64,000 nucleotides of DNA from Nitrososphaeria archaeon (GTDB lineage: Archaea; Thermoproteota; Nitrososphaeria; JACIWG01), in assembly GCA_029776065.1 (NCBI GenBank), contig JARVJP010000009.1, positions 260,514-324,513 on the forward strand, read 5' to 3'. The position numbers and the translations under genes are program-made. The notes under the pieces were generated by a model. It was not told the DNA's origin. It did not search any database and worked only from the letters and a program-made list of their open reading frames with translations. Shown one piece after another: positions 8,024 to 17,107 of this stretch (its first letter is position 1; every line of letters starts with the position of its first letter).

Positions 8024-9718
8024 ATGTGTAAAGCGAACGATGAAAGCCAATCACTACTATTGAGTTCTAAGCCAACAGAAGTTGAAATTCTTGATTCAAC
8101 TTTAAGAGAAGGATCCCAAGCTAGAGGAGTAAGTTTCACTTTGAATAGTAAGATCAAGGTAGCTTTGGAGCTTGACAAAATTGGTGTCCATATCATTGAA
8201 TTAGGATGGCCAGGTTCAAATCCGAAAGATATAGAACTCTTTAAGGCAATTAAAAAGTATAAATTAGAAAACTCAAAAACTGCAGCCTTCACTTCTACAA
8301 AGAGGAAAGGCATCGCTGCAGACAAAGACCCAAGTTTGAATGCGGTATTGGATTCGGATTCTGACTTAGTTGTAGTGTTTGGAAAAAGCTGGAAGCAACA
8401 ATGTAAAACAGTATTGAAGCTCTCTCCTGAAGAAAACTTGAATATGATCTCTGAAACAATTACTTTCTTCAGAAAGCATGGTTTGGACGTGATTTATGAT
8501 GCAGAACATTTTTTTGATGGTTATCTTGAAGACCCTGAATATGCTATTCAAACGATAAAGACTGCTGATAGGTGTGGTGCCTCTAGGGTTGTCCTAGCTG
8601 ATACTAACGGAGGTATGTTGCCCCATCAAATCGTGGTAGTTGTCAGAAAGATATTTAATATAGTAAAAAAACCTTTAGGGGCTCACATGCATAATGATTC
8701 AGGTAATGCTGTCGCAAACACTTTAATGGCCGTTCTTTCAGGAGTGATTCATGTTCAGGTTACTGTAAACGGCGTAGGTGAAAGAGTAGGGAACGCTGAC
8801 CTCTGTCAGGTTTTACCAAATTTAGAGCTTAAACTTGGGATAAGGGCTTTAAAAAGTAAACTCCCAATTGAACAAAGATTAAGAGGTCTATTTAATCTAT
8901 CAAATATTGTATACGAAGCATCTGGAATTTCTAGGAATCCATATCAACCATACGTCGGACTGTACGCTTTCACTCATAAAGCTGGTGTGCATGTCGACGC
9001 AATTACAAAAGATTGCAGAACATATGAACATGTAAGTCCAGAGCTGGTGGGAAATAAAAGAGAAATAACTGTCTCTGACCTCAGCGGACGTTCTACTATA
9101 GTCAAAAAAATAGCTGAAGAATTAGGTGTCCCACTTGGCAAGCAGCAAGAGCTTGTAGGGTCAATTCTAAATGACATAAAAGAAATGGGGCTAAAGGACT
9201 TAGAGCTTGATAACGCAGAAGCCACGGTCTATTTAATTCTTCTAAAAAATTTGAATCTCTACCGAGAGTTTTTTAAGGTAAGTGAGTGGATGTCGGTGGC
9301 TGAAGGCAGTGCAGACTCTTCCAGAGCTTATGGCTTAACCAGAGTTAACGTTAAAGGAAAAATTCAAGTTGAGGGAAGTGAAGGAGTAGGTCCGGTTAAC
9401 GCTATTGATATCGCACTTAGAAAAACTTTGCTCAAAAACTATCCTGAATTAAAAAATGTAAAGCTCATCGACTATAAAGTTGTATTACCTGAAATATCAA
9501 GAGACACTGCGTCGATCGTAAGAGTGCTCATAGAATTTACTGACGGCAATAGCATATGGCGTACTACCGCAACCTCAAAGAATGTAGTTGAAGCTAGTAT
9601 ATCTGCTCTAGTACAAGGACTAGATTATTATTTGCAAAAGTCAAGATCAAAGAACAATGATAAACTAAATCCTAGAGAAGATTTCTATTCAATAGCAAAA
9701 GACTTTAAATTCAGATAA
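8024..9718 (+). CDS. cimA: (R)-citramalate synthase (HMGL-like family)
   Basis: Condenses pyruvate and acetyl-CoA to citramalate, the first step of the threonine-independent isoleucine route. The N-terminal TIM barrel shows the metal/substrate motif LDSTLREGSQA at about residue 23 and AHMHNDSGNAVAN near residue 222. The C-terminal LeuA_dimer-type regulatory domain follows (VNAIDIALRKTL). At 564 aa it fits the long citramalate-synthase family better than 2-isopropylmalate synthase (about 500 aa). The C-terminal domain implies feedback control by an amino acid. LeuA or homocitrate synthase cannot be fully excluded. Confidence 0.88.
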   Translation: MCKANDESQSLLLSSKPTEVEILDSTLREGSQARGVSFTLNSKIKVALELDKIGVHIIELGWPGSNPKDIELFKAIKKYKLENSKTAAFTSTKRKGIAADKDPSLNAVLDSDSDLVVVFGKSWKQQCKTVLKLSPEENLNMISETITFFRKHGLDVIYDAEHFFDGYLEDPEYAIQTIKTADRCGASRVVLADTNGGMLPHQIVVVVRKIFNIVKKPLGAHMHNDSGNAVANTLMAVLSGVIHVQVTVNGVGERVGNADLCQVLPNLELKLGIRALKSKLPIEQRLRGLFNLSNIVYEASGISRNPYQPYVGLYAFTHKAGVHVDAITKDCRTYEHVSPELVGNKREITVSDLSGRSTIVKKIAEELGVPLGKQQELVGSILNDIKEMGLKDLELDNAEATVYLILLKNLNLYREFFKVSEWMSVAEGSADSSRAYGLTRVNVKGKIQVEGSEGVGPVNAIDIALRKTLLKNYPELKNVKLIDYKVVLPEISRDTASIVRVLIEFTDGNSIWRTTATSKNVVEASISALVQGLDYYLQKSRSKNNDKLNPREDFYSIAKDFKFR

Positions 9719-9733
9719 ATCACCTTTAAATGC

Positions 9734-9809
9734 GGGCCAGTGGTCCAGCTCGGTTTAAGACGACGCCCTTACACGGCGTAAATCCCAGGTTCAAATCCTG
9801 GCTGGCCCA
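9734..9809 (+). tRNA. tRNA-Val(TAC)
   Basis: The acceptor stem GGGCCAG/CTGGCCC has discriminator A. The anticodon stem ACGCC/GGCGT encloses the loop ctTACac, giving anticodon TAC. The T-arm CCCAGGTTCAAATCCTGG is standard. It starts 15 nt after the cimA stop. The overlapping ORF in the track (9730-9945) is spurious. Confidence 0.96.
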
Positions 9810-10026
9810 TATCTTTGGCAAGCGGTTAGTGGTTCTAATTCGAAAGTGGCGCTTCAAGATTTATATAATAAATTATAGTTCATCAAAAGATATTTTTATA
9901 TTAAAAAAGCAAATAAAATTAAATCACGCTCTAAGCATAAGTTAATAACGTCAAATTACCATTCAGATACAAAGGAAAAGATAACAAAAATTTTATATTA
10001 ATCAGATCTTTCCATACCTCTGTGGT

Positions 10027-10101
10027 GGGTCCATAGCTCAGCTTGGTTAGAGCGTTCGGCTGATAACCGAAAGATCGCCAGTTCAAATCCGGCTGGACCC
10101 A
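10027..10101 (+). tRNA. tRNA-Ile(GAT)
   Basis: The acceptor stem GGGTCCA/TGGACCC has discriminator A. The anticodon stem TTCGG/CCGAA encloses ctGATaa, giving GAT. D-arm and T-arm are regular and no intron is present. Confidence 0.97.
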
Positions 10102-10211
10102 CTAAATTTATATCCCCCATTTCAAACTAAAAATTCTTTACAAATGTTATAGTCCTTCATTCTAACAGATACTTATAAAAGATTTAATTACTAAATAACC
10201 TGTTATTATGA

Positions 10212-11768
10212 ATGCGAATTCATATGAAGCTCAAAGTCAAACTTTTAGACATTCAAGCAGGGGGGAGAAGAATAGCGATATTGGACGATGAGACGGCAAG
10301 TGTTCTAGGTGTACATTCTTCAGATAGAGTAAAAATAAACTATAAAAATAAACAAGTAATCGCCATAGTCAATACTGCTAGTAACTTCCCACATAACTAT
10401 ATAGGTGTTTACAAAGAAATTTCAAAAATGTTAAGTATTCAATCTGATGAGATTGTCGAAGTTCAATATGCTCCAGTTCCTGAATCACTTAGTTATGTGC
10501 AAGAAAAATTGAATGGTGAGAGTTTACAAGAAAATAAGATAAAAGCTATAGTCAAAGATGTAGTCGAACATCATTTAAGCGATGTGGAGATTGCTGCCTT
10601 TATAACAACTCTTCACATTCGTGGTATAAGCCTAGATGAAATTAAAGCATTGTCAAAAGCTATGGTTGAAACTGGTCAAATTCTAAATCTAAATAAAAAA
10701 CCAATTTTAGATAAACACAGCATAGGTGGAATACCAGGGGATAAAACGACAATCTTAATAACGCCAATAATTGCAGCAGCAGGCTTTACTATACCTAAAA
10801 CTTCTTCGAGAGCTGTGACATCTCCTGCTGGAACAGCTGATCGCGTTGAAAACCTTTGTCCAGTAAACTTATCCGTTGAGGAAATAATTAAAGTAGTAAA
10901 TAAAACAAACGGTTGTATGGTTTGGGGTGGTGCATTAGAATTAGCACCAGCTGATGACATCTTTATTCAAGTAGAGTATTCCCTTGGTATAGACCCATTG
11001 CTTTTACCGTCAATTATAAGTAAAAAGAAAGCTATAGGTGCTACACATTTAGTTGTTGACATCCCAACTGGAAGGGGTGCAAAGATCAAGACGATCGGGG
11101 AAGCGCACGCATTAGCCCAAGACTTTCTCGAGTTGGGTAAAGGCTTAGCTATTGATATACAATGCGCAGTAACATTTGGTGAACAACCATTAGGGTATGC
11201 TGTGGGTCCTGCTCTGGAAGCAAAGGAGGCTTTAGAAACAATAATGGGGGATGGCCCTAAAGATCTGCAAGAAAAGGCTACCGATCTTGCGGGTATGCTC
11301 TTTGAGATGATGGGCATTAAAGATGGTAAAGAGAAAGCTAAAAAAATCCTATACTCTGGCAAAGCGGAAAGAAAACTTCGAGAAATAATAGAAGCTCAAG
11401 GTGGGAACCCGAGAATCAAACCTGATGATATAAAAATCGGGGATAAATGTGCAGAAATAAAAGCAGATAAGAATGGAAAGATTCTATGGATCAATAATCA
11501 GTATATAGCACAAATTGCTCGAAATGCTGGTGCACCAAAAGAGAAAGGCGCAGGTATAAAACTTAAGGCGAAACTCGGAGAACGGGTCAAAAGAGGTGAT
11601 ACACTCTTCGAGGTTTACACTGAAAGAAATACTAAATTGGAGTCAGCCTTAAAATTAGCAGAAAGACTTCAACCTTTTGGAATTGGTGAGAGATGGGATG
11701 AACAAATGTTGATAGATAAAATACCAACCGAAATAACACACCGCAAAGTTCTATCGATAGAACGTTAA
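10212..11768 (+). CDS. deoA: AMP phosphorylase (archaeal thymidine-phosphorylase family)
   Basis: Phosphorolyses AMP and other NMPs to ribose-1,5-bisphosphate and base, the entry to the archaeal NMP pathway with type III RuBisCO. The 518-aa length with an N-terminal extension of about 80 residues distinguishes the archaeal AMPpase from bacterial thymidine phosphorylase (about 440 aa). The family signature DKHSIGGIPGDKTT (about residue 170) and SRAVTSPAGTADRVE are visible. Starts at 10212 (ATG) and 10224 (ATG) are both possible. No other NMP-pathway gene lies in the window. Confidence 0.92.
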   Translation: MRIHMKLKVKLLDIQAGGRRIAILDDETASVLGVHSSDRVKINYKNKQVIAIVNTASNFPHNYIGVYKEISKMLSIQSDEIVEVQYAPVPESLSYVQEKLNGESLQENKIKAIVKDVVEHHLSDVEIAAFITTLHIRGISLDEIKALSKAMVETGQILNLNKKPILDKHSIGGIPGDKTTILITPIIAAAGFTIPKTSSRAVTSPAGTADRVENLCPVNLSVEEIIKVVNKTNGCMVWGGALELAPADDIFIQVEYSLGIDPLLLPSIISKKKAIGATHLVVDIPTGRGAKIKTIGEAHALAQDFLELGKGLAIDIQCAVTFGEQPLGYAVGPALEAKEALETIMGDGPKDLQEKATDLAGMLFEMMGIKDGKEKAKKILYSGKAERKLREIIEAQGGNPRIKPDDIKIGDKCAEIKADKNGKILWINNQYIAQIARNAGAPKEKGAGIKLKAKLGERVKRGDTLFEVYTERNTKLESALKLAERLQPFGIGERWDEQMLIDKIPTEITHRKVLSIER

Positions 11769-11992
11769 CAAGTGAAATTGGCTGTCGTCTGTACCTTCTT
11801 TCTAGTAAATTTAGGTTGTTTACCGCTTAATAAATTAATTTGCTTTAACATTTTATTAAATTTTATCAATAATGTTAATACCATCTTGAAATCTGGTTTC
11901 CTTTAAAATTTTTAACTAATATTTTAATACAGTTTGACCACTTTGCTTTATATTTATATATGATAATTCCATAAGGAATAGATGATATAAAA

Positions 11993-12037
11993 ATGGCAAA
12001 AAAGAAGAAATCTGCTAAAAAGACCAAAGGAAAGTAG
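11993..12037 (+). CDS. Candidate 14-residue lysine-rich micropeptide
   Basis: A tiny ORF, too short for the track, encodes MAKKKKSAKKTKGK. A good archaeal TATA-like run (tttatatatgataat) lies about 40 nt upstream and a hairpin follows the stop, so a small transcription unit is plausible. Ten of 14 residues are basic, so it could bind nucleic acid or be a leader. No homology argument is possible at this length, and chance occurrence in AT-rich sequence is a real alternative. Confidence 0.35.
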   Translation: MAKKKKSAKKTKGK

Positions 12038-12054
12038 TATGTCCTAGGATCACT

Positions 12055-12070
12055 ATCCACTCAGGTGGAT
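12055..12070 (+). terminator. Short hairpin after the micropeptide ORF
   Basis: ATCCAC-tcag-GTGGAT is a perfect 6-bp stem with a 4-nt loop, 18 nt after the stop of the micropeptide ORF and just before the convergent cupin gene. It may end one or both transcripts. No long T-run follows, so the function is uncertain. Confidence 0.4.
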
Positions 12071-12079
12071 TTAGTTCCT

Positions 12080-12475
12080 TTACTTAATCGACCAATAATT
12101 TTTGGCAGCCTGTGTAGCCTGTTCTATAAACCCCTTTGGTTTTAGAGGGGGTGCATAGGCACAAATTAACTTTAGAGTTTCTACTCCCGTATTTCTTACT
12201 TCATGTTCTGTATTTGCCTTCCCAAAAAGTATTGAATCCATTTCAAAGTTTTGGCTCTGTCCTTCTTCAAAGAATGTTCCCCTTCCAGTTGCTACGTACA
12301 TGAATTCGTCAACATCATGTTTATGTGATCCTGTTGTATATCCAGGACTTATTATAGAAACAAGTAATGTAAGTTGTTTTGTGCCTGTTACTTCAGGAGA
12401 CATCACGATTTTAAGTATTCTCTCATTTGGTGGAGGAACTTTAATTCCTGGTATTTCCCATACTCTATAAATCAT
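12080..12475 (-). CDS. Cupin-domain protein
   Basis: A single-domain cupin of 131 aa. Metal-binding residues of both cupin motifs are visible: GSHKHDVDEFMYVATGRG (HxH...E) near residue 51 and the second-motif histidine in NTEHEVRNTG near residue 88. Proteins of this shape include small isomerases, dioxygenase-like enzymes and sugar-binding proteins, and sequence alone does not choose between them. It is transcribed away from the PAP2-like gene's 3' side as a separate short unit. Confidence 0.82.
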   Translation of the reverse strand: MIYRVWEIPGIKVPPPNERILKIVMSPEVTGTKQLTLLVSIISPGYTTGSHKHDVDEFMYVATGRGTFFEEGQSQNFEMDSILFGKANTEHEVRNTGVETLKLICAYAPPLKPKGFIEQATQAAKNYWSIK

Positions 12476-12552
12476 TTGACCTCGCTTTAGAATAGTAATT
12501 TTATTTAATATAACCTTTCCTAAAGTTGCGATTCAAAATATCTTTCTATTAA

Positions 12553-13155
12553 TTAAGCTATAAGAGCTGATACCAAGATTGTCATTGAAAAATATGGAAC
12601 AGTGACACCCAAGAAGGCTCCTACAACTACTTGCGCCCAACTATGTGCCTTAGTCTTTACTCTAGCCCACATTAGAATAGGAGTTAACAAAAGGATTGGC
12701 GTAAACAATCCCTTTGAAACAATAGCTAAAATTGTTAATGGAGTACAAAATCCAATCATATGTATACTGACTTTCCACTTCAAAGTTATAGTTAATGCTA
12801 AAAAAGCCATGATTAACGAACTGAGTGAAAATATCGCGTAATAGATGAATCCCAAAACTATGAACACAAAGTAACTTAAAATATAAACACATATTCCAAA
12901 GAAAAAGCTTTTAGGTCTCTCCTCAATTTTCGAAAAGAAAATATCTTCATTACCACGTGCAATTCTTAAAAAAGTTGGCATAAAAGGTAAAATTCCATAG
13001 ATAACTATACCAACAACAATTAAAACAATTATTGTTCGAACATCTTGATATCCCAATAGGAATGGTGCAAGTATCCCAAAAATAGAACTTACAATAGGAG
13101 AAGACAATATATTGGAAATCCAATCGGCAAAGGTATAGTTTGCAACCAATATCAA
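12553..13155 (-). CDS. PAP2-like membrane phosphatase-family protein
   Basis: A 200-aa integral membrane protein with about five to six hydrophobic helices. Late segments resemble the PAP2/phosphatidic acid phosphatase motifs: KVSIHMIG in place of PSGH, and RVKTKAHSWAQVVVGAFLG matching the SRxxxxxHxxxDxxxG pattern with Q for D. It would act on a lipid or isoprenoid phosphate at the membrane. The imperfect motifs leave activity uncertain. tRNA-Ala is divergent upstream. Confidence 0.65.
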   Translation of the reverse strand: MILVANYTFADWISNILSSPIVSSIFGILAPFLLGYQDVRTIIVLIVVGIVIYGILPFMPTFLRIARGNEDIFFSKIEERPKSFFFGICVYILSYFVFIVLGFIYYAIFSLSSLIMAFLALTITLKWKVSIHMIGFCTPLTILAIVSKGLFTPILLLTPILMWARVKTKAHSWAQVVVGAFLGVTVPYFSMTILVSALIA

Positions 13156-13205
13156 AAGAGTAAAAAATTATATATAAATATGTTAACTGGAATATCTGAA
13201 TTTGT

Positions 13206-13277
13206 GGGCCGGTAGTTCAGTGGTAGAATACCCGACTTGCACTCGGGTGGTCGCGGGTTCAAATCCCGCCTGGTCCA
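13206..13277 (+). tRNA. tRNA-Ala(TGC)
   Basis: The acceptor GGGCCGG pairs with CTGGTCC through two G-U pairs, including a G3-U70 pair, the alanine identity element; discriminator A. The anticodon stem CCCGA/TCGGG encloses ctTGCac. The AlaRS that recognises it is encoded at 17.1-19.9 kb. Confidence 0.97.
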
Positions 13278-13575
13278 CTATGTTAATGCAACTGGAAACC
13301 ATTACTAGGCATATGTGAGAGGGTCCATCTAATAAGTTTGTTAACATGAAAAATTGACTATAAGAGAAATATCTTCATATATATCGTCTGCCATAACAAT
13401 TCTGGAAATAGTAACACTTAGTGTATGTTGCTTTGTGTGCTGTTAAGCCTTACTATACTCTATCTAATTAAGAGTGTAAATGTGAGTTATTAGAAATAAG
13501 GGTCTTAGTCAAAATAGTTTATTGGATGCGAAGGCCAGATAAAAAAGGGATTCCCTAGTAGATAAGACTTGAGTT
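13278..13575. other. Intergenic region, no gene seen
   Basis: About 300 nt between tRNA-Ala and the pyruvate-kinase-C-like gene. No ORF of coding quality, tRNA-like fold or C/D box pair was found. The last 50 nt contain no obvious TATA box. Confidence 0.5.
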
Positions 13576-14220
13576 ATGTATTTAAATACCACCTTGGAAG
13601 AGAGTTTAGAGACGCTAATGGTCATAGAACGTAAAGATCTATACTTTACTCAACCTGGTGAACAAAATACAGAACAGGTGATAAAAGCTGTCGTTGAACG
13701 CGTTGAACAGACAGGAATAAATTGTGTGGTTGTTGCAAGCCATTCTGGAAGGACAGCATTAAGATTTGCAAAAGCGCTAAAAGGAAAGGCTAAAGTCATT
13801 TGCGTTTCGTCAAATCCTGCAAGGAAGAGAAAGAAGAAAATATGGCCTATTATAGACTTGGAAGTTAGGAAAGAACTCGAATCTTTGGGTGTAACTATCA
13901 TAGAGAGAGCTCATAATATTTTTGATGATGTTTTCTTGGAGGATAGTAGAAAGCCAGTGTTCTCTGTAACTAATATCATAAGAGAAGTTTATTATACATT
14001 AGGTCAGGGTTTTAAAGTGGCGGTCGAAGTGGCTTTGATGGCTGTGGTAAGTGGTTATATTGAACCATACCAAGATATTATATCTGTAGGGGGCACAACT
14101 CAAGGGAGTGATACTGCTTTGATCATAAAGCCTGTGTATCCTCAAACGTTTTTCTCAAACTCTTTTGATCAAAGGCTTGAAATCCGTGAAATCATCGCTA
14201 TGCCCAGAGTCAAGAAATAA
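13576..14220 (+). CDS. Pyruvate kinase alpha/beta (C-terminal) domain-like protein
   Basis: A stand-alone protein of 214 aa resembling the C-terminal allosteric domain of pyruvate kinase. The pattern VVVASHSGRTALRFAKAL matches the PK_C region that binds effector phosphates (VxxTxSGxTAxxxS), and GGTTQGSDTALII near the end is typical of the stand-alone archaeal form. There is no catalytic PK barrel. Family members have no proven function; a sugar-phosphate sensing role is inference. It is convergent with leuS, 16 nt away. Confidence 0.75.
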   Translation: MYLNTTLEESLETLMVIERKDLYFTQPGEQNTEQVIKAVVERVEQTGINCVVVASHSGRTALRFAKALKGKAKVICVSSNPARKRKKKIWPIIDLEVRKELESLGVTIIERAHNIFDDVFLEDSRKPVFSVTNIIREVYYTLGQGFKVAVEVALMAVVSGYIEPYQDIISVGGTTQGSDTALIIKPVYPQTFFSNSFDQRLEIREIIAMPRVKK

Positions 14221-14236
14221 AAGTCAAATCGTTTCC

Positions 14237-17107
14237 TCAGAGTAATTCCTTGCCACCTTCTTCTATGTATATTGCGGGTCTAAACGGAATCGCATTTCTA
14301 GCTTTATGTTTAGGATCATACCTTTCTGTTTGATCTGAACTGAAGATTTTGATAACAGTTCCAGTTTCTTTTTCTATGTATTGTTTGCTGTTCTGGTAAA
14401 TTTCTAATTCATTAAAATCTTTGATGTCTATGACTTCTTTAACCATACCCTTATCAACTATATTCGAAAGCTTAATCAATAAAGGTATATTATTCAATAA
14501 TCTTTTATCCCTTAGCTCTCCACTAATTCTTTTCAAAGCTTCTCTTTGATCCAATCCTTCATCGATACATGTCAAGTAGTTAATTGCCATGGTTGTAAAA
14601 TCTTTTGGAGCTACGTAAATGTACACGTTATTAGATTTTGTTTTAGCAATCTTTTGTATTTCTTTAATGTCTGTTATTAGTCCCTCTACTAGTTTACTTT
14701 GAACCTGTAGTACTTTGTCTTCCTTAGTTATACTGATAAAAGGCCATGTCTCTTTTGAGATTAATGTTCGATGACCAAATTGTTTCCATAGCTCTTCGCA
14801 TGTGAATGGTATAAATGGTGCAAGTATTTTTATCCAAATTTCTATTACCTGCTCTGTTGTCGATCTCTCCGGTGTACCAACTTGTTTTAAATACCTTCTT
14901 ATTACATTTTGAAAGTCAAAGAACGCTAACTGGAAAGCACTTTTCGTCTTCATTTCCTCTAAGCATTTTTCTTCATTTAGAACTATTGATTTAATTTCAG
15001 ATAATAAAAGTTTCTCAAAGAATTCCTTATCCTTGTTAACTGCTTTTTCTTTTAATTCTAATACAAAATCTGATAACGATTTGATCTTTTGCTGCATTAG
15101 TTTTGTTACATCCTCGTTCCAGTCAGGGTCATCCATCCCTTCTGCTCCATATACTAACGTTGCCCTGACCACATCTGCACCATATTTATCAAGCTCTTTT
15201 GCTATTGTTGTGAAGACTCCCCTAGACTTAGACATCTTTTTTCCTTCTATTGTTATCATACCATTAACGCTCACCCCTTTTGGCCACATTTCTTTAGGAA
15301 ATATTGCTACATGTTGGAATAGAAAGAATGTTAGATGGTTTGGAATAAGCTCTTTTGCAGAGTTTCTTAAATCAACTGGATACCAGTATAGAAAATCTTC
15401 ACGTACTCTCTCAATCACCCTTGAATCTAGCTTTATTTTTTCCGAAAGTTCCTTTAAGTTACCTTCTCCTAAAAATACATAATCAAAAAACTCTGGGATC
15501 ATTTGATCTGGTTGTATCTGGTTACTGTTCACATATTTGCTGATTATATAATATGCCATGTAAATGGTTGAGTCACTTAATGTTTCTATTATCCAATCCT
15601 TATCCCAAGGCATAGGAGTTCCCATGCCTGTTTTCCGGGCGCAAGGCCAGTTATTCAACCAGTCTATTGTAGCTATATACCATGCTCTAGATTCCTCTGG
15701 AAATACTTTAATTGAATTTACAAGTTCCTTTGTCTGTCTTTTCCATTCCAGGTCACTATAGTTAAGAAACCACTGGTCTTTCAAAATCTTAACAATGCAT
15801 CTTGTGCCACATCTGCATTTAACCATTTGAGGTAGATCGTATGCTTTATCTCCTAATCCTTCTGCAATGAGTGCCTCTAAAGCCTTGTTCTTCGCATCTT
15901 TAACAGGCATTCCACTCAATGGCCCACAATTTTCTTTCATGAAGCCGGTATGGAACTCTTTACTGTACACCACTTCAGTTGCCTTTTCAGCTTGTTTATC
16001 ATTCTGATCTTTTACCTGGAGCTGATCTACTAATTCAATTGCTGGATATTCGCCAAAACCTTCTACTCTGATTATGGATATTGGTTTTATTTCATTTACA
16101 ATATCTTTTAATTCATCAGGGGGTGTTCTTTGTATGTCCCTTAATGCGAGCCAATCGTAAGGGGCATGAGCTGGAACACTATAAACGATCCCAGTTCCAT
16201 AATTGACATCAACAAAACTTGCTGGTAATATAGGAACAACTTGCCCAGATAAAGGTACAACACACTTCTTTCCAATAAGATCTTTTCCTGTTAGTTTCTC
16301 TTTAATTTTAACAACTCTCTCTTGTTCTATTATCTTTTGAGCAAACTCTTCACTTGCTATCAGCTGCTTTCCATCAATTTCTGCTTTAACATATTCACCA
16401 GAAGGTAAAATCCACACATTGGTCGCGCCGTATAATGTTTCAGGCCGGAACGTTGCAGCAGCTAAGAACTCCTCGTTCATTTTAAAGTAGACTAAAAATA
16501 GTTCTTCTGGTGAAACCCCTTCCCCTTCGAGTCTATCATGATCTCCTGTAGGGCTTTGATCGAATGGGCACCACACTACAGGATGGGACCCTCTAATAAC
16601 ATAATTCTTTGACCTTAGTTTAAGATACTGCCATTCAATAAACTTACTAAATCCTTTGTTATAACTTGTTGTGAAGAATTCCCTCCGCCAATCTATTGAA
16701 AGTCCTAGCCTCATTAGTGCCGTTCTACTCACTTGGGTGTAGTACTCTGCTAAATTATATGGTGAAGTGAACTTTGGAAGCTCTTCTTTTGGAATCCCAT
16801 CTATTTCTACAAACGCTCTGATGACTGTAGGGTCTCCTTTCAGGAGCCTTATAGATTGTCCTGCAACCGCTTCACCTGTCCAATGCCAAGCAAAAGGAAA
16901 AAGCACGTTATACCCTCTCATCCTTTTATATCTAGCAAACGTATCCAATCTTGTGTAAGTGAAAGCGTGTCCTATGTGAAGTGGGCCGTTCATATAAGGA
17001 AAAGGCGCGTTTACAAAAATCTTTGGTTGTTTTATGTTAATTTCAGCTTCAAACACGCCTTCTTTTTGCCAAATCTTTAACCATTTATCTTCGTCTTCTT
17101 TACTCAT
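14237..17107 (-). CDS. leuS: Leucine-tRNA ligase
   Basis: Class I aminoacyl-tRNA synthetase charging tRNA-Leu; tRNA-Leu(TAG) and (GAG) are in this window. The HIGH motif is GPLHIGHAFTYTR near residue 40 and KMSKS is KKMSKSRG near residue 635. The CP1 editing insert between them includes ATFRPETLYGATN. The length of 956 aa and motif order match the archaeal/eukaryotic type. It starts one base after the alaS stop, so the two ligases are cotranscribed. Confidence 0.97.
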   Translation of the reverse strand: MSKEDEDKWLKIWQKEGVFEAEINIKQPKIFVNAPFPYMNGPLHIGHAFTYTRLDTFARYKRMRGYNVLFPFAWHWTGEAVAGQSIRLLKGDPTVIRAFVEIDGIPKEELPKFTSPYNLAEYYTQVSRTALMRLGLSIDWRREFFTTSYNKGFSKFIEWQYLKLRSKNYVIRGSHPVVWCPFDQSPTGDHDRLEGEGVSPEELFLVYFKMNEEFLAAATFRPETLYGATNVWILPSGEYVKAEIDGKQLIASEEFAQKIIEQERVVKIKEKLTGKDLIGKKCVVPLSGQVVPILPASFVDVNYGTGIVYSVPAHAPYDWLALRDIQRTPPDELKDIVNEIKPISIIRVEGFGEYPAIELVDQLQVKDQNDKQAEKATEVVYSKEFHTGFMKENCGPLSGMPVKDAKNKALEALIAEGLGDKAYDLPQMVKCRCGTRCIVKILKDQWFLNYSDLEWKRQTKELVNSIKVFPEESRAWYIATIDWLNNWPCARKTGMGTPMPWDKDWIIETLSDSTIYMAYYIISKYVNSNQIQPDQMIPEFFDYVFLGEGNLKELSEKIKLDSRVIERVREDFLYWYPVDLRNSAKELIPNHLTFFLFQHVAIFPKEMWPKGVSVNGMITIEGKKMSKSRGVFTTIAKELDKYGADVVRATLVYGAEGMDDPDWNEDVTKLMQQKIKSLSDFVLELKEKAVNKDKEFFEKLLLSEIKSIVLNEEKCLEEMKTKSAFQLAFFDFQNVIRRYLKQVGTPERSTTEQVIEIWIKILAPFIPFTCEELWKQFGHRTLISKETWPFISITKEDKVLQVQSKLVEGLITDIKEIQKIAKTKSNNVYIYVAPKDFTTMAINYLTCIDEGLDQREALKRISGELRDKRLLNNIPLLIKLSNIVDKGMVKEVIDIKDFNELEIYQNSKQYIEKETGTVIKIFSSDQTERYDPKHKARNAIPFRPAIYIEEGGKELL

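Noticed and set aside
9730-9945. 71-aa ORF in the track
   Set aside because: It covers tRNA-Val and its translation has no coding character.
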